Origin: Streptomyces durmitorensis
GTDB taxonomy: Bacteria; Actinomycetota; Actinomycetes; Streptomycetales; Streptomycetaceae
Direction of reading: 5' to 3'
NCBI RefSeq assembly: GCF_023498005.1
Contig: NZ_CP097289.1
Coordinates: forward strand, 6,014,001-6,078,000
Length of the DNA stretch: 64,000 nt
The position numbers were made by a program, and so were the translations under genes. Shown one piece after another: positions 1-8,056 of the stretch (within the stretch, counting starts at the first letter, position 1; each line of letters starts with the position of its first letter). The notes under the pieces are model-generated. The model was given only the letters and a program-made list of their open reading frames with translations, was not told the origin of the DNA and searched no databases.

Positions 1-82
1 GCAACGACCCGTCGTCGTCATTCCGTAACGCCCCTTCGTCCCAGGTGGGATGAGGGTGTTCCGGAGTCAACTTCCTTCCCGT

Positions 83-96
83 GTAGATAAATCTAC
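83..96. promoter_or_regulatory. Inverted repeat upstream of the acetate transporter-like gene
   Basis: GTAGAT-AA-ATCTAC is a perfect inverted repeat with 6-bp arms. It lies about 85 bp before the GTG start at 182, in the only AT-rich patch of that leader. It resembles an operator, but I cannot name the regulator. Confidence 0.3.
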
Positions 97-181
97 TCGT
101 GCGTAGAGGTGGTTTGTGCCCTTGTGAAGGGTACGTACTGGTGGCGCAACAACTGCACACCGCACATGAAGGGAGCCCGCC

Positions 182-751
182 GTGGACAAAGAAGTCTCTG
201 CGGGAAGCACCACCTCGACCCTCGGCCATCTCGCCCTGGGGCTCACGCTGTTGGCCTTCGGGATCGGTCACACCGAAGTGATCGACGGAGTGACGGCGGC
301 GGATGCCGTCACCCTCGCGACGTATCTGGGAGGCGTCGCACTGTTCGTCGCCGGTCTCTTCGCGTTCCGCGACAGCGACGCGTTCACCGGCACGGCGTTC
401 ACCGCGCTCGGCGCGCTCTGGTTCACCTGGGGCGTCTCGGCCGATGCGCAGGTCTCGGCCAACGCGGCGGGTCTCTTCCTGCTCCTGTGCGCGCTCGTCA
501 CGCTCAGCCTCGCCCTGGGGGCGTCCGGCGCCAGTGCGCTCGCGCGGGGGACGTACGGACTGCTCTTCGTGTCCCTCGTCCTGATCGCCGTCGCGCTGTT
601 CGGTGACAGCGCGGGTCTCGCGAAGGCGGGCGGCTGGTTCGCCGCGGTCGCGGGCCTGCTCGCCTGGTACGGAGCCACGGCAGCCCTGGCCCACTGGCCC
701 ACGGCCCTCCCCGGGCGCCCTGCCGGCCGGGGAGTGACGGCCACCGGCTGA
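182..751 (+). CDS. GPR1/FUN34/YaaH (acetate uptake transporter) family protein
   Basis: The predicted product is a 189-aa membrane protein with about six hydrophobic segments filling residues 14-170. The order Gly-rich helix, GGVALFVAGLFAFR, GTAFTALGALWFTWG is typical of the GPR1/FUN34/YaaH family, whose members transport acetate/succinate or are linked to acetate and ammonium export. The first helix reads LGHLALGL, so the family hallmark NPAPLGL is degenerate and the substrate may differ. The GTG start at 182 is chosen because AAGGGAG sits about 8 bases upstream. The gene stands alone and a strong hairpin follows it. Family assignment is fairly secure; substrate is unknown. Confidence 0.75.
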   Translation: MDKEVSAGSTTSTLGHLALGLTLLAFGIGHTEVIDGVTAADAVTLATYLGGVALFVAGLFAFRDSDAFTGTAFTALGALWFTWGVSADAQVSANAAGLFLLLCALVTLSLALGASGASALARGTYGLLFVSLVLIAVALFGDSAGLAKAGGWFAAVAGLLAWYGATAALAHWPTALPGRPAGRGVTATG

Positions 752-793
752 GGCAGGCGCGGGTCGGGGGAATGGGCGCCCCCGGCCCCTCTG

Positions 794-837
794 GGAACGG
801 GCCCCTTGCGTTTGGTGGCACGCATGGGGCCCGTTCC
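794..837. terminator. Bidirectional terminator hairpin
   Basis: GGAACGGGCCCC at 794-805 pairs with GGGGCCCGTTCC at 826-837. The loop contains a further TGCGT/ACGCA pairing. It sits between the convergent transporter gene and glmS, so it can serve both strands. Confidence 0.75.
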
Positions 838-846
838 GTTCCGCCT

Positions 847-2664
847 CTACTCCACGGTCACCGACTTGGCCAGGTTGCGCGGCTTGTCGATGTCGCGGCC
901 CAGGGCCAACGCCGTGTGGTAGGCGAGGAGTTGGAGCGGGATGCCCATCAGGATCGGGTCCAGCTCGTTCTCGTTCTTCGGGACCAGGATGGTCTGGTCG
1001 GCCTTCTCCTGCTCCTGGTGCGCGACCGCGAGGATCTTGCCGCTGCGGGCCTTGATCTCCTCCAGGGCGGCGCGGTTCTTCTCCAGGAGGTCATCGTTCG
1101 GGACGATCGCGACCGTGGGGAGCGCGGGCTCGATGAGGGCGAGCGGGCCGTGCTTCAGCTCGGAGGCCGGGTAGGCCTCGGCGTGGATGTACGAGACCTC
1201 CTTGAGCTTCAGGGAGGCCTCACGGGCCACGGGGTAGCCGCGCACGCGCCCGATGAAGAGCATCGAGCGGGCCTCCGCGTACTCCTTGGCGATCTTCTTG
1301 ATCTCGTCCTCCTGCTTGAGGATCTCCGAGATCTGGCCGGGCAGCTTGCGCAGGCCCTCGATGATCCGCTTGCCGTCGGAGACCGACAGGTCACGGATGC
1401 GGCCCAGGTGCAGGGCGAGCAGGCCGAAGGCGACCGTGGTGTTGGTGAAGCACTTGGTCGAGACGACGCAGACCTCGGGGCCCGCGTGGACGTACACGCC
1501 CGCGTCGGCCTCACGGGCGATGGCGGAGCCGACGACGTTCACGACGCCCAGGACGCGGGCGCCCTTGCGCTTCAGCTCCTGGACGGCGGCCAGGACGTCG
1601 TAGGTCTCGCCGGACTGGGAGACGGCGATGTAGAGGGTGTCGGGGTCCACGACCGCGTTGCGGTAGCGGAACTCGGACGCCGGCTCCGCGTCCGCGGGGA
1701 TGCGGGCCAGCTCCTCGATCATCTGGGCGCCGATCATGCCCGCGTGGTACGAGGTGCCGCAGCCGAGGATCTTGACGCGGCGCACCTTGCGGGCGTCGTG
1801 CGCGTCGAGGTTCAGGCCGCCGAGGTGCACGGTGGAGAAGCGGTCGTCGATGCGGCCGCGCAGGACGCGGTCCACCGCGTCGGGCTGCTCGAAGATCTCC
1901 TTGTGCATGTACGTGTCGTGGCCGCCCATGTCGTACGACTCGGCCTCCCACTCCACGGTGGTCGGCGAGGCGGTCGTGCGCGAGCCCTCGGTCGTGTACG
2001 TGCGGTAGTCGTCGGCCTTGATGGTGGCCATCTCGCCGTCGTCGAGGGTGACGACCTGGCGGGTGTGCGAGACGAGCGCGGCGACGTCCGAGGCGACGAA
2101 CATCTCCTTCTCGCCGATGCCGAGGACGACGGGCGAGCCGTTGCGGGCGACGACGATGCGGTCGTTGAAGTCGGCGTGCAGGACGGCGATGCCGTACGTG
2201 CCCTCGACGTGGCGCAGGGCCTCGCGGACCTTGTCCTCCAGCTTGTCCGCCTGGGCGCGGGCGATGAGGTGGGTGAGGACCTCGGTGTCCGTCTCGGAGA
2301 GGAACTCGACGCCGTCGGCGGTGAGCTTGGCGCGCAGCTCGGACGCGTTGTCGATGATGCCGTTGTGGACGACGGCGACCTTGTCGTCGCCCGACATGTG
2401 CGGGTGCGCGTTCTCGTCGGACGGGGCGCCGTGGGTGGCCCAGCGGGTGTGGGCGATGCCGGTGGTGCCCTTGAAGCGGGCGGGCACCTTGGCCTCCAGG
2501 TCGCGGACGCGGCCCTTCGCCTTGACCATCTTCAGGCCGTTGGCCTTGGGGCTGGTGATGACGACGCCCGCGGAGTCGTAGCCGCGGTACTCCAGGCGCT
2601 GGAGGCCTTCGAGGAGCAGCGGGGCGACGTCACGCTTGCCGATATAACCGACGATTCCACACAT
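847..2664 (-). CDS. glmS: Glutamine--fructose-6-phosphate aminotransferase (isomerizing)
   Basis: GlmS makes glucosamine-6-phosphate from fructose-6-phosphate and glutamine in the cytoplasm, the first step toward UDP-GlcNAc for cell wall. The 605-aa protein begins MCGIVGYIG, so Cys2 is the N-terminal nucleophile of the glutaminase domain (about 1-220). Two SIS sugar-isomerase domains follow, and the family-typical C-terminus PRNLAKSVTVE is present. Length is normal. A small gene ends 10 bases upstream on the same strand, suggesting one transcript. Streptomyces often carry two glmS copies, so this may be either paralogue. Confidence 0.96.
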   Translation of the reverse strand: MCGIVGYIGKRDVAPLLLEGLQRLEYRGYDSAGVVITSPKANGLKMVKAKGRVRDLEAKVPARFKGTTGIAHTRWATHGAPSDENAHPHMSGDDKVAVVHNGIIDNASELRAKLTADGVEFLSETDTEVLTHLIARAQADKLEDKVREALRHVEGTYGIAVLHADFNDRIVVARNGSPVVLGIGEKEMFVASDVAALVSHTRQVVTLDDGEMATIKADDYRTYTTEGSRTTASPTTVEWEAESYDMGGHDTYMHKEIFEQPDAVDRVLRGRIDDRFSTVHLGGLNLDAHDARKVRRVKILGCGTSYHAGMIGAQMIEELARIPADAEPASEFRYRNAVVDPDTLYIAVSQSGETYDVLAAVQELKRKGARVLGVVNVVGSAIAREADAGVYVHAGPEVCVVSTKCFTNTTVAFGLLALHLGRIRDLSVSDGKRIIEGLRKLPGQISEILKQEDEIKKIAKEYAEARSMLFIGRVRGYPVAREASLKLKEVSYIHAEAYPASELKHGPLALIEPALPTVAIVPNDDLLEKNRAALEEIKARSGKILAVAHQEQEKADQTILVPKNENELDPILMGIPLQLLAYHTALALGRDIDKPRNLAKSVTVE

Positions 2665-2674
2665 AGAGGGTGTC

Positions 2675-2932
2675 CTAGCCGTAGATGATGCGGCGCAGCT
2701 GCCGGAGGGTGAGTTCGGGCGGCGCGACCGCGCGGTAATGGAGATCCGCCGAGATCTGTTCGAAGATCGCCGCGTTCAGCAGGCCCTGACCTTGCAGTTC
2801 GCGGTGGCGGCGACGGACGAATTCTTCGGTCGTCTCGTCGAAGTAGGCGAGCACGTCCTGGATGACCCGCAGAGCTTCGCCCCGCTGGAGCGGGGTGCTG
2901 CGGGTCAGGTGGTCCACCAGGTCGTCGTGCAT
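2675..2932 (-). CDS. Small conserved hypothetical protein upstream of glmS
   Basis: This 85-aa acidic/basic, probably helical, cytoplasmic protein has no membrane segment or signal peptide. It starts MHDDLVDHLTRSTPL and ends RQLRRIIYG. It reads as real because codon use is Streptomyces-like, its stop is 10 bases before the glmS start, and a possible GGAGG lies just upstream of the ATG (TCCTGGAGGAA region on the plus strand is ambiguous). I do not recognise the family. Cotranscription with glmS suggests, without proving, a link to amino sugar metabolism. Confidence 0.6.
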   Translation of the reverse strand: MHDDLVDHLTRSTPLQRGEALRVIQDVLAYFDETTEEFVRRRHRELQGQGLLNAAIFEQISADLHYRAVAPPELTLRQLRRIIYG

Positions 2933-2970
2933 TCGTTGATCCTGGAGGAATAGCCCTCTGGGTGCAACAA

Positions 2971-2992
2971 TCCTGCCCGGAATCGGGCAGGA
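2971..2992. terminator. Hairpin between DUF4429 gene and glmS unit
   Basis: TCCTGCCCG at 2971-2979 pairs with CGGGCAGGA at 2984-2992 across a 4-base loop. It follows the stop of the DUF4429 gene on the minus strand. No clear U-run follows, so terminator activity is inferred. Confidence 0.5.
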
Positions 2993-3019
2993 GCGTGGCG
3001 AAAACCGGCCCCGATGAGC

Positions 3020-3910
3020 CTAGAGCCGCTTCAGTACGGCCTGCTTGGCGGCGGCGAACTCCTCATCGGTGAGTATCCCGGACTGGTGAAGCTCCCCGAG
3101 CTCCCGCAGCCGCCGCAGCAAGGCGTCATGATCGTCCTCCGCCGGGGCGGGCGCGACAGCCGCAGGCAGGGGGCCCGGAGCCCGCGCGGACTCCGCGAGG
3201 CCCGGCACCCCCGCCGGATGAGGCAACCGCACCTGCACAGCGGCAGCGACCAGCGCCATCAGCGGATCCTTCTTGAAGCCCCACAGCTCGACCGAGTTCG
3301 GGTCGTACTTCGGAGGGGCCTTGGTGGGGGAGTGCCGCACGGTGAAGCGGAGGTAGCCGTTCTCCAGGCCCACGGCGGGCTGCCACTCCACTCCGGCCAC
3401 ATCCGCGAGCGCCAGCGACCGCGTACCGGCCGCCGACTTCGCCTCCTCCGTCTTCCAGTTCCACTCCAGGCGGATGTGCTCGCCGTCGAAGCTCGCCGTG
3501 CCGTCCCCCGCCGACACCGAGAGCGGCACCGAGGGACCCGGCAGCAGATAGCTGTCGCAGGAAGCGGCCGGCACCTGCTCGATGAGCAGCGCGTTGCGGA
3601 CCTCGTCCACGACGTACTCCGCCACCCCGTAGCGGTCCGACTCCACCGTCAGTTGGTAGGGATCCGCCGCGTCCCCGAGCTTGCCCCCGGCGGCCTGGAG
3701 CAACGGATCCGCGCCGTCCCGCAGCCGCAGCCTCAGCCGCCCCGACTTCTTGCCCTGTTCGAAGGCGATCCCGGCCAACGCGCCGAGCGGCACGGCCAGT
3801 TCACCCAGCGACTTGCGCAGCAGAGACACGTTCTTGTCGCGTCCCGGCACAAGGCGCAGCGTCTCTCCGTCGAAGGTCCAGGTTCCGTCGCGCTGGATGA
3901 TTTCCGCCAT
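3020..3910 (-). CDS. DUF4429 domain protein with C-terminal SHOCT motif
   Basis: The 296-aa protein starts MAEIIQRDGTWTF. It contains two repeated beta-rich halves typical of DUF4429 (about 1-110 and 120-225, both with a W-x-F-D-G-E start), a Pro/Ala-rich linker, and a C-terminal SHOCT helix pair (LRELGELHQSGILTDEEF). SHOCT motifs are thought to mediate oligomerisation; the molecular function is unknown. The start at 3910 is preferred over an upstream in-frame ATG at 4255 because GGAAGA lies about 10 bases before it and the longer version would overlap the divergent hexosaminidase gene. Confidence 0.8.
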   Translation of the reverse strand: MAEIIQRDGTWTFDGETLRLVPGRDKNVSLLRKSLGELAVPLGALAGIAFEQGKKSGRLRLRLRDGADPLLQAAGGKLGDAADPYQLTVESDRYGVAEYVVDEVRNALLIEQVPAASCDSYLLPGPSVPLSVSAGDGTASFDGEHIRLEWNWKTEEAKSAAGTRSLALADVAGVEWQPAVGLENGYLRFTVRHSPTKAPPKYDPNSVELWGFKKDPLMALVAAAVQVRLPHPAGVPGLAESARAPGPLPAAVAPAPAEDDHDALLRRLRELGELHQSGILTDEEFAAAKQAVLKRL

Positions 3911-3941
3911 GGGGACGATTCTTCCATCGGCGGGCGGCCGA

Positions 3942-3957
3942 AGTGGTCTACACCCTT
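3942..3957. promoter_or_regulatory. DasR-responsive element (dre)-like operator
   Basis: AGTGGTCTACACCCTT matches 13 of 16 positions of the known DasR consensus AGTGGTCTAGACCACT. It lies about 85 bp before the hexosaminidase start and about 30 bp before the divergent DUF4429 gene. DasR is the GntR-family repressor of GlcNAc and chitin use in Streptomyces, which fits a hexosaminidase target. Confidence 0.7.
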
Positions 3958-4040
3958 GACCCGCCACGGGGTGCGAGGGTCCCATGGTGAGCGTTCGATT
4001 GAGATGCACCACAGTGATGGCCCGTCGAAGGGACCCGCTC

Positions 4041-5663
4041 GTGAGACAGCACCACAGATCGACCCGCCTGTTCGGCTCGTTGCTGCTCGTGGCCGCGGCC
4101 GGATTCTCGTCCGTGGCCGCTGTGCCGGGCGGCGCCGGCCAAGCCGAGGAGGCAGCCACGGCCACCACCCCGACCCCGCTCGGCCGGGTGATCCCGGCCC
4201 CCGCGTCCGCCGTCCCGGGCGGATCCCCGTACGAGATCAACTCCAAGACCCGCATCCGGGTCGACGACTCGCGCGACGCGCACCGGATCGGCAGCTATCT
4301 GGCGGGCGTCCTGCGCCCCTCCACCGGCTACGCCCTGAAGGTCACCGACGACGAGGGCCGCGACGGCATCCGGCTGCGTCTCGACGCCAAGGACAAGTCC
4401 CTGGGGAGCGAGGGCTACCGCCTGGAGTCCAAGCGCGGTTCCGTCACCATCACGGCCCGCAAGGCCGCAGGGCTCTTCTACGGCGTCCAGACGCTGCGGC
4501 AGCAACTGCCCGCGGCCGCCGAGAAGACGAGCAAGCAGAAGGGCCCCTGGCTGGTCGCGGGCGGCACCATCAAGGACTCTCCCCGCTACGAACACCGCGG
4601 CGCCATGCTCGACGTGTCGCGGCACTTCTTCTCGGTCGACAAGGTCAAGCGCTACATCGACCAGATGTCGCTCTACAAGGTCAACAAGCTGCACCTGCAC
4701 CTGAGCGACGACCAGGGCTGGCGCATCGCCATCGACTCCTGGCCCAAGCTCGCCACGTACGGCGGATCCACGCAGGTCGGCGGCGGCAAGGGCGGCTATT
4801 ACACGAAGGCCCAGTACAAGGACATCGTCCAGTACGCGGCATCGCGGCAGCTCGAAGTCATTCCCGAGATCGACATGCCGGGCCACACGAACGCCGCGCT
4901 CGCCTCGTACGCCGACCTGAACTGCGACGGCGTCGCGCCCCCGCTCTACACCGGCACCGAGGTCGGCTTCAGCTCGCTGTGCGTGAAGAAGGACATCACG
5001 TACGACTTCGTGGACGACGTCATCCGCGAGATCGCCGCCATGACGCCCGGCAAGTACATCCACATCGGCGGCGACGAGGCGCACTCCACCAGCCACGAGG
5101 ACTATGTGGCGTTCATGAACAAGGTGCAGCCGGTCGTCGCCAAGTACGGCAAGACCGTGATCGGCTGGCACCAGCTGACCGGCGCCACGCCCGCCAAGGG
5201 CGCTCTCGCGCAGTACTGGGGCTACGACGCCACCGGCGCCGCCGAGCGCGAGCAGGTCGTGAACGCGGCGAAGAAGGGCACCAAGCTGGTCCTCTCACCC
5301 GCGGACCGCTCCTACCTCGACATGAAGTACGACAAGGACACCCCGCTCGGCCTGTCCTGGGCGGGCTACGTCTCGGTGCAGCGCAGCTACGACTGGGACC
5401 CGGGGACGTACCTGGCGGGCGCGCCCGCGGACTCGGTCCAGGGTGTCGAGGCGGAGCTGTGGTCGGAGACGCTCTCGACCTCCGCGCACATCGAGTACAT
5501 GGCGTTCCCGCGCCTGCCTGGCATCGCCGAGCTCGGCTGGTCGCCCGCGTCGACGCACGACTGGGACACGTACAAGACGCGGCTCGCCGAACAGGGGCCG
5601 CGCTGGGACGCGTTGGGCATCGGCTACTACAAGTCGCCCGAGGTGCCGTGGCCCGGTAAGTAG
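4041..5663 (+). CDS. Secreted family 20 beta-N-acetylhexosaminidase
   Basis: This enzyme releases terminal GlcNAc from chitin oligomers outside the cell. The 540-aa product has a basic start, a hydrophobic stretch (LFGSLLLVAAAGF) and an Ala-rich cleavage region, so it is exported. An N-terminal GH20b domain (about 40-165) precedes the GH20 TIM barrel. HIGGDEAH gives the catalytic Asp-Glu pair at about residues 345-346. The GTG at 4041 is chosen because GAAGGGA lies 8 bases upstream; in-frame ATGs at 3984 and 4017 are possible alternatives. A dre-like site upstream predicts DasR control. Confidence 0.92.
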   Translation: MRQHHRSTRLFGSLLLVAAAGFSSVAAVPGGAGQAEEAATATTPTPLGRVIPAPASAVPGGSPYEINSKTRIRVDDSRDAHRIGSYLAGVLRPSTGYALKVTDDEGRDGIRLRLDAKDKSLGSEGYRLESKRGSVTITARKAAGLFYGVQTLRQQLPAAAEKTSKQKGPWLVAGGTIKDSPRYEHRGAMLDVSRHFFSVDKVKRYIDQMSLYKVNKLHLHLSDDQGWRIAIDSWPKLATYGGSTQVGGGKGGYYTKAQYKDIVQYAASRQLEVIPEIDMPGHTNAALASYADLNCDGVAPPLYTGTEVGFSSLCVKKDITYDFVDDVIREIAAMTPGKYIHIGGDEAHSTSHEDYVAFMNKVQPVVAKYGKTVIGWHQLTGATPAKGALAQYWGYDATGAAEREQVVNAAKKGTKLVLSPADRSYLDMKYDKDTPLGLSWAGYVSVQRSYDWDPGTYLAGAPADSVQGVEAELWSETLSTSAHIEYMAFPRLPGIAELGWSPASTHDWDTYKTRLAEQGPRWDALGIGYYKSPEVPWPGK

Positions 5664-5691
5664 GCACAGCGTTCAGGAGCGGCACGTACGA

Positions 5692-5729
5692 AGGTGGGGC
5701 TCGGGAGGACCGTCTCCCGAGCCCCACCT
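5692..5729. terminator. Strong bidirectional terminator
   Basis: AGGTGGGGCTCGGGAG at 5692-5707 pairs perfectly over 16 bp with 5714-5729 across a 6-base loop. It separates the convergent hexosaminidase and desD genes. Confidence 0.85.
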
Positions 5730-5741
5730 GGCTTCATGGGG

Positions 5742-7508
5742 TTACGCGATCGGGTTCTTCAGCGTCCCGACCAGCTGCAGCGCGCCCGCCGGATCGGCGA
5801 GGTCCACCATCTGCTCGTTGTCCCGCAGCTGGAGCCTGTTCAGGCAGGAGCGCGCGAACTCGGGGGCGAACATGTCGAACTGCTTGAACTTGTCGGCCAG
5901 TTGGGGCGTGGCCTCCTGGTAGGCGCTCACGCACTCGGCGACGGCGCCCCAGAACGTCTCCTCGTCCACCAGGCCCTCGGTGACGAGGTTCGCGGACAGG
6001 AAGCGGAAGAAGCAGTCGAAGACGTCCGTGAAGATGGACAGGAGCTTCTGGTCGTCGGGGACCTCGACCCGCAGCCGCTCCACCGCCGGCGGAAGCACCG
6101 CGTCCGGGTCCATGACCGCGATCTCCTCGGCGATGTCCTTGAAGATCGCCCGCTGTACGACGCCGTCCTTGAGCACCAGGATGACGTTCTCGCCGTGCGG
6201 CATGAAGACGAGGTCGTACATGTAGAAGCTGTGCAGCAGCGGCGTCAGATAGGCGTGCAGGTAGCCGCGCAGCCACTCGGCGGGGGTGAGCCCCGAGCGC
6301 TCGATGAGGGCGCCCGCGAAGGACGCGCCGTCGAGGTCGGTGTGCAGGAGCGAGGCCATCGTGGCCAGCTGCTCGCCCTCGGCCAGGGACGGGACGGGGC
6401 TCTCGCGCCACAGGGCCGCGAGCATTTTGCGGTACGGGGAGTAGCGGTCGGTGGCGGCCTCGTACTCCAGGTGGCGATAGCCGACGGCCGCGCGCTCGCG
6501 GATGATCGTCAGGCCGGTCGACTTCAGGGTCTCGTCGGTGTCGATGAGGTTCGCGAGCCAGTCGTTGATCGCCGGGGTCGCCTCCATGTACGCGGCCGAA
6601 AGCCCGCGCATGAAGCCCATGTTGATGACCGAGAGGGCCGTTTTGACGTAGTGCTTGGCCGGGTCGCTCGTGTTGAAGAACGTACGGATCGACTGCTGGG
6701 CCAGGTACTCGTCGTCGCCCTCGCCCAGGCAGACCAGGTGCCGCTGGGCGACCTCGGCCGCGAACGTCACGGACAGTTTGTTCCACCACTGCCAGGGGTG
6801 GGCCGGGATCAAAAGGTAGTCGTCCGGGTCCAGGCCCTGGTCGCGGAGTGTGCGGTCGAAGCGGTCCAGGGTCTCCTGGCCCAGCTCGGCCCGGAAGAAC
6901 GACTCGTAGTCGATCCCGGCGCCCGCGGTGAACGCGGCGCGCTCCTTGCTGGCCGCCAGCCACACGAGCCGTACGGGGCTCGCGGTCTCGGGAGCGTACG
7001 AGAGGTACTCGTGCACACCGAAGCCGAGCCGGCCGTTGTTGGCGACGAAGCAGGGGTGGCCCTCGGTCATGCCCGTCTCGATCTCCTGGAAGCCGGAGCG
7101 GGAGAGCTCGGCGGAGGGGATCGCGGGCTTGGTGAGTTTGTAGCAGGTGCCCGAGAGGGTGGAGGAGATCTCCTCCAGGTAGACCGGCAGGATCTCGTCG
7201 CTCAGGCCGAGGGCGGTGCGCAGCTCGATGAAGAAGTCGAGCGCGTTGAGCGGGAGTTCGGTGCCGTCGCGGTGCCGGGAGATCGAGTCGGCGTCGACCT
7301 GCCAGTGGTCGAGGCGCAGCCGCTTGGCGGTGAAGCGGTAGCGGGTCAGGGCGTCGTCGCTGCGGATGACGTATGTGGCGTCGCCCAGTGGCTCCGGGGT
7401 GAAGAGCCGCTCGTGGGCGAACTCGGCGATGGCCTTGCGGATGAGGAGGCGGTTGGCCTGCTCCCAGCGCTCGGGGGAGAGGTGCGCCGTGGCGTCGGAC
7501 AGGGTCAT
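5742..7508 (-). CDS. desD: Desferrioxamine siderophore synthetase (NIS synthetase) DesD
   Basis: DesD is the ATP-dependent NRPS-independent siderophore synthetase that trimerises and cyclises N-hydroxy-N-succinylcadaverine to desferrioxamine E, or makes DFO-B with acylated units. The 588-aa product has the IucA/IucC domain (about 150-390), with HPWQ near residue 237, and the C-terminal FhuF-like domain. It is the last gene of the desABCD operon and overlaps desC by 4 bases (ATGA), indicating translational coupling. Iron control comes from the box upstream of desA. Confidence 0.95.
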   Translation of the reverse strand: MTLSDATAHLSPERWEQANRLLIRKAIAEFAHERLFTPEPLGDATYVIRSDDALTRYRFTAKRLRLDHWQVDADSISRHRDGTELPLNALDFFIELRTALGLSDEILPVYLEEISSTLSGTCYKLTKPAIPSAELSRSGFQEIETGMTEGHPCFVANNGRLGFGVHEYLSYAPETASPVRLVWLAASKERAAFTAGAGIDYESFFRAELGQETLDRFDRTLRDQGLDPDDYLLIPAHPWQWWNKLSVTFAAEVAQRHLVCLGEGDDEYLAQQSIRTFFNTSDPAKHYVKTALSVINMGFMRGLSAAYMEATPAINDWLANLIDTDETLKSTGLTIIRERAAVGYRHLEYEAATDRYSPYRKMLAALWRESPVPSLAEGEQLATMASLLHTDLDGASFAGALIERSGLTPAEWLRGYLHAYLTPLLHSFYMYDLVFMPHGENVILVLKDGVVQRAIFKDIAEEIAVMDPDAVLPPAVERLRVEVPDDQKLLSIFTDVFDCFFRFLSANLVTEGLVDEETFWGAVAECVSAYQEATPQLADKFKQFDMFAPEFARSCLNRLQLRDNEQMVDLADPAGALQLVGTLKNPIA

Positions 7509-8056
7509 ATCGCCGATTCCCTTTCGCGTACTGCTGTTTCGAACTGTTCGCGGGTGCAGAAGCTCAGCAGAGCCTTCTTCTCCGGCTTCTGGATGACCTC
7601 GGACGCCCGGAAGCCGACGGCTTCGTTGAGGGCGTGCACGGCCGTGTTGTCGATGTCGGGTTCGACCACCACGCGCTCGGTCGCGGGGTCGGCGAAGAGC
7701 GTCTCCATGACCTTGGTGATCACGTCACGGGTGAAGCCGGGGATGCGGACGTCGGACGGCGCGGTGAGGAAGTGCATGCCGACGTCGCCGGGCTGCGGCT
7801 CGTAGAGGCCGACGAGCTCGACGTACCGGGGGTCGTAGCGCTCCATCAGGAAGGCGGGGACGCCTTGGTGCAGGCCGATGAACGCGTCGTGGTGCTCGTG
7901 GGCGGCGATCGCCATGTACTCGCGCTCGACGTCCGGCAGCGTCGCGTCCTGCATCATCCAGAACGAGGCCTTGGGGTGGGTGACCCAGCCGTGCAGGAGC
8001 TCGGAGTCCTTCAGGGGGTCGAGGGGGCGCAGGGTCAGGTCTGCGGTGTTGCTCAT
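7505..8056 (-). CDS. desC: N-hydroxycadaverine acyltransferase DesC (GNAT fold)
   Basis: DesC transfers succinyl or acetyl from CoA to N-hydroxycadaverine. The 183-aa protein matches the siderophore-biosynthesis acetyltransferase type (IucB/RhbD-like), with the conserved HPKASFWMM stretch near residue 27 and the GNAT core ending in [12 protein letters not shown]. It overlaps desB and desD by 4 bases each, so the operon is tightly coupled. Confidence 0.93.
   Translation of the reverse strand: MSNTADLTLRPLDPLKDSELLHGWVTHPKASFWMMQDATLPDVEREYMAIAAHEHHDAFIGLHQGVPAFLMERYDPRYVELVGLYEPQPGDVGMHFLTAPSDVRIPGFTRDVITKVMETLFADPATERVVVEPDIDNTAVHALNEAVGFRASEVIQKPEKKALLSFCTREQFETAVRERESAI

Noticed and set aside
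772..2688. Long plus-strand open frame (638 codons) opposite glmS
   Set aside because: It mirrors glmS, is full of Val/Leu/Gly/Asp-biased low-information sequence and lacks a start site. High G+C produces such antisense frames.
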